Below are positions 43,684 through 50,483 of a stretch of DNA of 64,000 nucleotides, piece after piece. Position 1 is the stretch's first letter; the number at the start of each line of letters is the position of its first letter. The position numbers were made by a program, and so were the translations under genes. The DNA lies in NCBI GenBank assembly GCA_944324795.1, contig CALUXR010000001.1, forward strand, positions 1 through 64,000, read 5' to 3'. The notes below the pieces were generated by a model that was given only the letters and a program-made list of their open reading frames with translations, did not search any database and was not told the origin of the DNA. This DNA comes from an uncultured Acholeplasmatales bacterium (GTDB lineage Bacteria; Bacillota_I; Bacilli_A; Acholeplasmatales; Anaeroplasmataceae).

Positions 43684-46626
43684 CTAACTATACAAAAATT
43701 TATATGCTTCTCCAGAATTTATTAAATCCATTTGAATTTGTGGTGTAAAATTCTTATTATTTGCATCACATAATAAGAAATAGAATGGTTCTTCACCAGC
43801 AGCTGCTGCAAGTACTGCTGCACTTGTTTGGCTTAAACTTATTTGATAATTATTTAAACTAAAATTAGATGAATTATTATAATTTTCACTATATTTAACA
43901 ACATTATAATTTTTGCCACCACCAAAGAAAGCAATTCCACCATGTACATACTTAATATCATCAACATTAACAACAATACTCTTATATTGAGCTTCATTTG
44001 ACAATTGATCAACCATTGCTTTAACATCAAATTTCAAAGCTTCTGCATATTCGAACTTATCATTAACCTCAATTAATGTTGATGAATCAACATCATCTAA
44101 CTTCTTCCAATCATAAATTCTAACTATATTATCTAATGTCAATTTGACACCATAACTTGTTTTGGCTAAATCATTCCAACCCTTCAATAGATTCATTAAA
44201 TTCCCAAACTGACCTGTAGCAGAAGCATCAGCAAGTAAAGGACCAGCAAAATGACTGTCTAAACCAATTGAAAATATACCAGACTTTTCAAGAGCAACAT
44301 TAGACAAAGTTAAATATGTATTGATATATTTATTGTCATATTCTTCTTCATTAACATTACCATTTAAATAATTTGTTTTGTTATTAATAAGATTAATTTG
44401 ATCATTATTATCAATATATGGGGATGGATTATCAACATTTCCATCAATAAAACGATTAGAACCTGTTCTTATTATAAATTCTCTTGCATAAGCTAAATAT
44501 GAATTGTTAACATTTACATGTATTTTCTTATTTGCGTCATCAACATCACCAAAAACACGTAAAACAGTTCTACCATTCATAATTCTTGTTTGATTAATAT
44601 TTACATTATCTCCTAATACTTCAACAGTAGTACCAGCATAATCTAAATCAGTCATTTCTGTTACATCATTAAAGCCTTTTAAAGTTACATTATTGATACT
44701 AACATTTTCATAAACGGCAAAAACTATATTATCTTGACCCTTAACACTAGCCATAGATGAGTTTGATTCAGATGCTGAAACAAAATGTAATGGTCCACCA
44801 CTTCTAGCAAATATTCCATTAATATTATTATTTGTCGCATCTAAACCATTAGTTAAGTTATTTGCGTTTATTTCATAACCATTACCATATATATCATTTT
44901 TAAAAGAAACTAAAACTCTAACATAAGCATTTTGTTCAATCCCTAAGTTTTTATAATACGTAATATCATAAGTTGATTTGATTTTTGTACTTACACTATC
45001 TAAATCACTAACTTCTTTGCAATTTGGAAAATCAACAACATCATTAGCTAAAACAATAATTTGATTGTTTTTTGTTGCCTCAATCAACTCATTATAATTA
45101 CTAACAGTTACTGCTTCATCAATTAATCTAACATTTGTCTGAGCTAATAATATTTCATTATTAGCTTCATCTTTAAAATAAAGACCTATATTAACTACTT
45201 GATTTATATTATTAAATTTAGGAATTTCAATTTTCATTTGCCCATCTGCTAATGTTAGATTTAATTTTAGATTATTAACATTACTCTTAACTATTAAAAA
45301 ATCTAATAAATTTTGATTAATCGCATCTGTAGAATCTAATTCTAAAACATTTTTCATATCACCTGCTAAAGTCAAAATATTTCCTAAATCAAGATTTGCA
45401 ACTTCATTTAAAAAATTGATTGCTCTTGGTAATACTACAACTTTAACTTCTACTGATTTTACTAAATCTCCTAAAGTGGCTTTTATAACTAGTTTTGTAT
45501 AACCTGTATTTTTAGCAGATATACTAATTCTATTTCCAGCCTGTCTATTAACTGTAATTATATTATCATCTTCAACATTTAATTCAATTTTCACATTAGA
45601 TGAATCAATGATATCAAAATAATAAAGTAATTCTTTTCTTTGGCCTATATTTAAACTAAATAAATCATTATCAACACTAATATCAAAATCGTTTGAAAAA
45701 ATTATTTCACAATTAACCGTATTAGAAATTAATAAATCATTCTCATATACTTCAACAGCTATATAATACGTATCAAAATCATTAGTTAAATTATTAAATT
45801 CAACCGTTATATTTCGTTCATTGTTAACATAAGCTATTACAGAAACATTATTCGTTTCATTGCCGTTCTTATCATAAGTTTTAGTAACTATCTTATAATT
45901 ATTATTAGAAACATCAATACTATCGACACTTACTATAAAACTTCCTTGTCTTGAAGAAACAGTAACACTTGGATATGCTATATTTAAAACACCTTTATTT
46001 AAAACCTTAACATTAAATTCTGATTTAATCTCTGGATGTGCCTCACTTTTAACGATAATAGTTGCTTCACCTTTACTTATAGCTTTAATTTTATTACCAA
46101 CTATAGTAGCAATATTAGGGTTTTCTGATTCATATACTAAAACAGTATCACTAACTGTTATAGGATTAAACACAACATCAATTCCACTTTCTTCTCCTAC
46201 GTATAACACGTCTTTAATTGGTGAAGCAGTTATATTAACTAGACCAGATGCTACAACCTCAACAACTAAACTAGCGTTATATCCTCCATCAGCTGTAGTA
46301 ATAGTAACTCGACTCTTACCTGTTGATAATGGATTTATATAACCATCTTCATCGATTTCTAAATCTGCTTTAGGTGAATTTTCTTCATAAGCATCAACAC
46401 TAAAACTAACATTTTTGTTTTTAGCATTAGTAGGATAAATAGTATAAGAAATTTTTTCTTTTTCCTCTTTATTATCTAAATCTAAATATATAAATTTATT
46501 ACTGTTAATTTCAATACCATTAACAGCAACATCAACAGCTAAACTAACCGTCTTAGAAGTTGTAAATAAACCAACCATTATAATAATTGGAATACAAAGC
46601 ATTAATAAAATTAATTTTTTAGCCAT
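43684..46626 (-). CDS. BIG2-domain surface protein with beta-helix
   Basis: A 980-residue exported protein: an N-terminal membrane anchor or signal (residues 4-24), several bacterial Ig-like (BIG2) domains in the first 420 residues (with ITVSDTVLVYESENPNIATI and GKSRVTITTADGG), and a right-handed beta-helix-like part (about 560-800, with YGNGYEINANNL and VSINNVTLKGF). The C-terminal region resembles that of the giant protein downstream. There is no lipobox. It lies 12 bases after the permease gene. Its role is unknown; adhesion or polysaccharide binding is possible. Confidence 0.7.
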   Translation of the reverse strand: MAKKLILLMLCIPIIIMVGLFTTSKTVSLAVDVAVNGIEINSNKFIYLDLDNKEEKEKISYTIYPTNAKNKNVSFSVDAYEENSPKADLEIDEDGYINPLSTGKSRVTITTADGGYNASLVVEVVASGLVNITASPIKDVLYVGEESGIDVVFNPITVSDTVLVYESENPNIATIVGNKIKAISKGEATIIVKSEAHPEIKSEFNVKVLNKGVLNIAYPSVTVSSRQGSFIVSVDSIDVSNNNYKIVTKTYDKNGNETNNVSVIAYVNNERNITVEFNNLTNDFDTYYIAVEVYENDLLISNTVNCEIIFSNDFDISVDNDLFSLNIGQRKELLYYFDIIDSSNVKIELNVEDDNIITVNRQAGNRISISAKNTGYTKLVIKATLGDLVKSVEVKVVVLPRAINFLNEVANLDLGNILTLAGDMKNVLELDSTDAINQNLLDFLIVKSNVNNLKLNLTLADGQMKIEIPKFNNINQVVNIGLYFKDEANNEILLAQTNVRLIDEAVTVSNYNELIEATKNNQIIVLANDVVDFPNCKEVSDLDSVSTKIKSTYDITYYKNLGIEQNAYVRVLVSFKNDIYGNGYEINANNLTNGLDATNNNINGIFARSGGPLHFVSASESNSSMASVKGQDNIVFAVYENVSINNVTLKGFNDVTEMTDLDYAGTTVEVLGDNVNINQTRIMNGRTVLRVFGDVDDANKKIHVNVNNSYLAYAREFIIRTGSNRFIDGNVDNPSPYIDNNDQINLINNKTNYLNGNVNEEEYDNKYINTYLTLSNVALEKSGIFSIGLDSHFAGPLLADASATGQFGNLMNLLKGWNDLAKTSYGVKLTLDNIVRIYDWKKLDDVDSSTLIEVNDKFEYAEALKFDVKAMVDQLSNEAQYKSIVVNVDDIKYVHGGIAFFGGGKNYNVVKYSENYNNSSNFSLNNYQISLSQTSAAVLAAAAGEEPFYFLLCDANNKNFTPQIQMDLINSGEAYKFLYS

Positions 46627-46638
46627 TAAATCACCTCA

Positions 46639-48294
46639 TTAACAAACAAGATTTAAATATTGTTCTTCAACATTATGAATATAGTAAATATAAGATACAA
46701 TGAAAAAACCTAAAGTTAGTATAAATATATACATATAAACAATTACATTTGTAACAATTTCGCTTAATACAACAGATAGCAAAAGCTTGCCGCCAATTAA
46801 ACCTATACCAATAAATAATGACATAACTAAGCCAATAAATACTAGTTTGGCAATTGTCTTACTACTTTCTCTATCTATTTCATATTGGCTTAATATTAAT
46901 TTAGCATTATTTAAATCAAACCTTGTACCAAGCAATATTTGTGATGTAGAAAAGAATATTGCTAGTATTAATATTACAAGTAAATTTAATATACTTATGT
47001 CACCAATTATTCCTAACATTATAGTAGATGCTATAATTGAAATACTAGAAACAATAAAACAAAACACTACTTTAGATAACAATATTTTTTTAACTGAATA
47101 TGGGAATGTTTTAGTTTTTAAAAAAGCAATTCCATCTCTTGTGATATTAGTAGCACAATATGTATTAGTTAAAACAACAAAAATCAACGTCAAAAATAAA
47201 CCTAATTCAAAATCTAATGTTAATCCTAAACTATTATAAAGCAACTGTTTAAATAATGTAAAGCAACAATATATTATAAGTGGCATCGCTATAGCAATAG
47301 CGAAATAACTAAATAAATATGCATTATTGCGCCAAGTTAAAATAAATTCTTTTTTTAATATTGCTACAAATGGTTTTTTAGGATTAATATTAGTCTTTTT
47401 AATCTTTTCCTTTGTTAATTCATTACGATATAAAGTGTGATAAAACATCACTCTTGATAAAAAGAATGAACTAACTAAAACAATAATAATTAAAGCGAAA
47501 AGAATTATCCAACTAATTACTAAATTGTTATTCATCGTTATTGAAGTAAATATATTAACAGGGTATGCATATTTCAGCATATTTTGTAAAGTAATAACAA
47601 AATTTTCATTAAATAAATATTTTATACTTCCTGTCTCTAATAATGTTCTAAAAATGTTTAATAATAAAGAGTATGCATAAAATCCAATACCAATTAATAA
47701 AATATAAGAAATCAATGTTAGGATCTTTTTATCATTAAAAAAATTAAGTAGTAGAGTATAAGGGACAACTAATAAAATAGCTATAAAAAATGAAATACTC
47801 GGTAAAAATAATATTGTAATAAGCGTACCAAGGAAAAAAGTCCAACTTGGTTTTAAAACTATATAAAATATAATATTTGTAGGAAGTATTAAAATAATTC
47901 CCATAACAAGTAATAAAAGATAGCTAATAATAAATTTAACAAGAAAAATTGTACTAGATTTAATTGGTAAACGTAATAATATAGCTTTATCTTTTTGATC
48001 GTTCACAACTTTTCTAATTTTTTCAAGGCCAAAAACAACTAATAAAATAGATATAATGACATACATAGCATTTAATAATTCTGATGCTCTTTCATATGGA
48101 GCTTCAACTCTATTTAATTCTACTGTTATATATGTACTAACAACAGATAAAAATAAGAAAATAATACCAACTGCTAAAATTAAGATGATAGCGAAAGAAA
48201 GCCCATTACCAACTATATCTTTCTTTTCATTTTTCCTAAAAAAAGGAAAATATTCTTTACATTCTTGCTTAAATAAAACACTAAAACTATTCAT
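46639..48294 (-). CDS. ABC-2 type transporter permease
   Basis: A 551-residue membrane protein with about twelve spans in two similar halves, as in ABC-2 or fused two-half export permeases. The cytosolic segment VVNDQKDKAILLRLPIKSS near residue 95 fits an ABC-2 coupling region. With the ATPase two bases upstream it forms an exporter. Its fixed position ahead of two large surface proteins suggests a role in their export or in self-protection, but the cargo is unknown. Confidence 0.8.
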   Translation of the reverse strand: MNSFSVLFKQECKEYFPFFRKNEKKDIVGNGLSFAIILILAVGIIFLFLSVVSTYITVELNRVEAPYERASELLNAMYVIISILLVVFGLEKIRKVVNDQKDKAILLRLPIKSSTIFLVKFIISYLLLLVMGIILILPTNIIFYIVLKPSWTFFLGTLITILFLPSISFFIAILLVVPYTLLLNFFNDKKILTLISYILLIGIGFYAYSLLLNIFRTLLETGSIKYLFNENFVITLQNMLKYAYPVNIFTSITMNNNLVISWIILFALIIIVLVSSFFLSRVMFYHTLYRNELTKEKIKKTNINPKKPFVAILKKEFILTWRNNAYLFSYFAIAIAMPLIIYCCFTLFKQLLYNSLGLTLDFELGLFLTLIFVVLTNTYCATNITRDGIAFLKTKTFPYSVKKILLSKVVFCFIVSSISIIASTIMLGIIGDISILNLLVILILAIFFSTSQILLGTRFDLNNAKLILSQYEIDRESSKTIAKLVFIGLVMSLFIGIGLIGGKLLLSVVLSEIVTNVIVYMYIFILTLGFFIVSYIYYIHNVEEQYLNLVC

Positions 48295-48296
48295 AA

Positions 48297-49028
48297 CTAT
48301 ACCCTTGCTTCTCTCTTTGTTATAGTTAAGAAATATTCTTCTAAATCTTTACCTGTTTTATTAAATTCATTTATATTTATTTCTTCAATCATTTTACCTT
48401 GGTCTATTACATAACAACGACTACATAACTTTTGTACATCATTTAAATTATGACTTGAAAATACAACTCCATTACCACGTGAAGCATGAAGTTTAAAATA
48501 ATCCTTAACTTGATTAGATGTATAAGGGTCTAACCCTACCATTGGCTCATCTAATATAAATAATTTAGGATTATGGATTAATGATGCCATAATTGATATT
48601 TTTTGTTTCATACCATGTGAATATGTTCTAATAGTTTTATTAATACTAGGTCCTAATTGAAATAATTTTTGAAATTCATCAATTCTACTTTTTCTATCTT
48701 CTAAACTAACTTTATAAATATCAGCCATAAAATCAATAAATTCTAACCCTGTCATTTTTTCATATAAACTAAATTCATCAGGAACATAACCAAAACATGA
48801 TTTAGCTAAAATACTTTCTTTTTGTAAATCATGATCACAAATAATAATAGTCCCTTTTTCATATGGATGCATTCCACAAACACATTTAATTGTTGTTGAT
48901 TTGCCAGCGCCATTATGACCAACAAGCCCAACTATTTCCTTTTCATCAACATGAATATTAATATCTTCGATAGCGAAATTACCTTTTTTAGTGTATGATT
49001 TCGCTAAATCTTTAACTTCTAATATCAT
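48297..49028 (-). CDS. ABC transporter ATP-binding protein
   Basis: A 243-residue ABC ATPase: Walker A GHNGAGKST, Q-loop, signature YSHGMKQK, Walker B LFILDEP and a switch histidine in FSSHNL. It is of the CcmA/YxlF-like group that pairs with ABC-2 permeases. The ATG at 49028 is preferred to a GTG at 49040 because GAGGG lies six bases before it. It is the first gene of the operon that ends with the giant lipoprotein. Confidence 0.9.
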   Translation of the reverse strand: MILEVKDLAKSYTKKGNFAIEDINIHVDEKEIVGLVGHNGAGKSTTIKCVCGMHPYEKGTIIICDHDLQKESILAKSCFGYVPDEFSLYEKMTGLEFIDFMADIYKVSLEDRKSRIDEFQKLFQLGPSINKTIRTYSHGMKQKISIMASLIHNPKLFILDEPMVGLDPYTSNQVKDYFKLHASRGNGVVFSSHNLNDVQKLCSRCYVIDQGKMIEEININEFNKTGKDLEEYFLTITKREARV

Positions 49029-49072
49029 AACTACCCTCACTATATTTCTATATAATATAATCGTTCACCTAA

Positions 49073-49101
49073 ATTGTATACTAAATTTATTTAAGTGTCA
49101 A
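49073..49101 (-). promoter_or_regulatory. Promoter of ABC/adhesin operon
   Basis: On the minus strand a perfect TTGACA and TACAAT are separated by 17 bases, about 45 bases before the ATPase start. Confidence 0.75.
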
Positions 49102-49167
49102 AGTTTTTTCTATTTTATGGAAAATACACTTTACATTTTTTAATTATTTTTATTGTTTTTTATATAA

Positions 49168-49288
49168 TTAAAAAAGAAATAGCGACCTTTAACTAGGGTC
49201 GCTACTTCATCGGAGAGTTATAGTTTGTTTATGAAAAAGATATCTATCATTATTAGGGGAAATAATAGATGTGTCTTCCTTAGAAGAC
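49168..49288 (-). ncRNA. Candidate small RNA A (about 120 nt)
   Basis: A conserved intergenic element between rplS and the ABC operon. Read on the minus strand it has a TATAAT box (49295-49300), a hairpin GTCTTC-TAAG-GAAGAC, and a possible outer stem between ATAATA-type arms. A CTATAACTCTCC single strand and a strong terminator follow (TAGCGACC/GGTCGCTA, then a T-rich tail). A homologous element is at 54.0 kb and both keep the same order. No good -35 box is seen, so an activator-dependent promoter or processing from an rplS transcript is possible. Confidence 0.5.
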
Positions 49289-49360
49289 GCCTATATTATA
49301 TAAATTAATTATATTAAAATTATATTAATTTTATGGGAAATTATGTAAAATATAAAATTA

Positions 49361-49390
49361 AAGAAAAAAAGATGGAAAATCCATCTTTCT
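49361..49390 (-). terminator. rplS terminator
   Basis: The stem AAAGATGGA/TCCATCTTT, with a 4-base loop, is followed by a T run on the minus strand, just after rplS. Confidence 0.85.
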
Positions 49391-49404
49391 CTTGCCAATA
49401 TAAA

Positions 49405-49755
49405 TTAACGACGTTCTTTAATACGAGCCGCTTTAGCAGATAAGTTACGAATGTAGAATAATCTAGCTCTTCTAACTTTACCTCTACGTAATACTTCAAT
49501 TTTGTCAACGTTTGGTGAATGAATTGGGAATGTTCTTTCAACACCAATACCATATGACATCTTTCTTACTGTGAAAGTTTCTGCAATACCTGTTCCTTGA
49601 CGTTTAATACATAAACCTTCAAAAACCTGGATACGGTGAGTTTCACCTTCAATAATCTTTACATAAACCTTTAAAGTATCACCAGGACGGAAAGCAGGAC
49701 GGTCTTTTAAATATTGGGCAGTAATTTCATTAATTAAAGCTTGACCTTTTGCCAT
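49405..49755 (-). CDS. rplS: 50S ribosomal protein L19
   Basis: A 116-residue bL19, full length and highly conserved ([16 protein letters not shown], then [24 protein letters not shown] in pieces). It sits at the 30S-50S interface. AAGGAG precedes the ATG. It is a single-gene unit with its own terminator. Confidence 0.97.
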   Translation of the reverse strand: MAKGQALINEITAQYLKDRPAFRPGDTLKVYVKIIEGETHRIQVFEGLCIKRQGTGIAETFTVRKMSYGIGVERTFPIHSPNVDKIEVLRRGKVRRARLFYIRNLSAKAARIKERR

Positions 49756-49850
49756 GTTTGTCTTCTCCTTTACCTAACATCATTCATGAACTCATGTGTT
49801 TATAATCAGCGGAATAATGTGATTTGCTCGAAAGCTTTTTAATTTTATCA
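49756..49850 (-). promoter_or_regulatory. Possible L19 leader
   Basis: The rplS 5' region contains an inverted ACATGAGTTCATG-type hairpin and a GC-richer segment, TTCCGCTGATTATAAACAC, that stands out from the AT-rich surroundings. L19 mRNA leaders with autoregulatory roles are known in Firmicutes. The match is from memory of the general layout and is only suggestive. Confidence 0.35.
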
Positions 49851-50046
49851 AATTTTTAACCAATATGCAAGTATTAATTTTAATAAATCATTATAACAAT
49901 CTATTTCTCTCTTTTAATATAGTTAAATTTCATATTAAGATTTGTGAAAATTCATATTAATAATAAATAAAAAATATATAATAATTTCATTTTTTATCAA
50001 AACCAAATTATGCCTTAATTTAGCTCTTTTTTTATTATATTAATCA

Positions 50047-50055
50047 TGTTATAAT
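50047..50055 (+). promoter_or_regulatory. Extended -10 promoter of small-peptide locus
   Basis: TGTTATAAT is an extended -10 box with a poor -35. It would start a transcript near 50062 that carries two small reading frames and ends at the hairpin at 50276-50310. Confidence 0.5.
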
Positions 50056-50100
50056 CAATATGTTTTTATAAACCATCTATATAAAAAGGAGGTACAAATT

Positions 50101-50151
50101 ATGCCTAATATTATAATATTAGGAAGGCTTACGATGAAAGGAGGTCTCTAA
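50101..50151 (+). CDS. 16-codon leader peptide
   Basis: A frame beginning MPNIIILGRL with a near-perfect AGGAGGT site seven bases before the ATG. Its coding sequence contains a perfect 20-base palindrome (50104-50123), and its end contains the ribosome site of the next frame. Ribosomes on it would open or close those structures, so a translational control role is likely. Confidence 0.5.
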   Translation: MPNIIILGRLTMKGGL

Positions 50152-50155
50152 TTAG

Positions 50156-50236
50156 ATGGAGTACTTAGCTATGCTAGCTATAATATTTTTTCTAATATTA
50201 TTAGCTAATAATAGCAATGATAATAAAGATAATTAA
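50156..50236 (+). CDS. 26-residue membrane peptide, candidate type I toxin
   Basis: The peptide starts MEYLAMLAIIFFLILLA and ends in a polar tail rich in N and D. Its size, single span and short unit match Fst/TxpA-type toxins in general form, not in sequence. AAAGGAGG lies 11 bases upstream. A 12-base stretch in the leader (50116-50127) is perfectly complementary to 50256-50267 after the stop, and a minus-strand promoter faces the gene across the terminator. Toxicity is inference; no homologue is recognised. Confidence 0.5.
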   Translation: MEYLAMLAIIFFLILLANNSNDNKDN

Positions 50237-50269
50237 TATTCTTTATTATTAAAAACCTTCCTAATATAG

Positions 50270-50346
50270 ATGCTTAAAGGGGATTCGCCATACACTCGAA
50301 TCCCCTTTTTGACTTATGATGATCGGATTTAAACAGTTTCCTGTTC
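50270..50346 (-). ncRNA. Candidate antitoxin RNA of 50-kb locus
   Basis: The predicted RNA of about 75 nt starts after the TTGACA/TAATAT promoter, forms a small AACAGG-AAA-CTGTT hairpin, and ends in the shared terminator hairpin. It therefore overlaps the 3' end of the peptide mRNA. Its segment complementary to CTTATGATGA could also pair with CTTACGATGA (9 of 10) next to the peptide's ribosome site. This is a layout like the par (Fst) locus. Confidence 0.45.
50276..50310. terminator. Strong terminator shared by convergent RNAs
   Basis: A 12-bp perfect stem AAAGGGGATTCG/CGAATCCCCTTT is followed by TTTTT on the plus strand. On the minus strand the tail is only TTTAAGC, so termination there would be weaker. 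Confidence 0.9.
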
Positions 50347-50352
50347 ACTTAT

Positions 50353-50381
50353 ATATTAAACTTTTAGGCTTTATTTGTCAA
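50353..50381 (-). promoter_or_regulatory. Promoter of convergent antisense RNA
   Basis: On the minus strand a perfect TTGACA and TAATAT are separated by exactly 17 bases, pointing into the terminator of the small-peptide transcript. No minus-strand gene follows within 500 bp. Confidence 0.65.
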
Positions 50382-50483
50382 TTAATTTCTCTTTAATTTT
50401 AATATAATTTATATTAATATTGTTTTTTCTCTTTCTTTACTTTTCTTTTAATTAAAAGTAAAATATAACATAAGGTGATAGAG

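Noticed and set aside
49232-49309. A 25-codon plus-strand frame in element A (MKKISIII start)
   Set aside because: The homologous frame in element B has a TAG at codon 7, while the RNA stems and terminator are retained on the minus strand; an RNA reading is preferred.
49861-50040. 180 bases between the rplS leader and the small-peptide locus
   Set aside because: Very AT-rich, with no convincing reading frame, hairpin or promoter beyond those listed.
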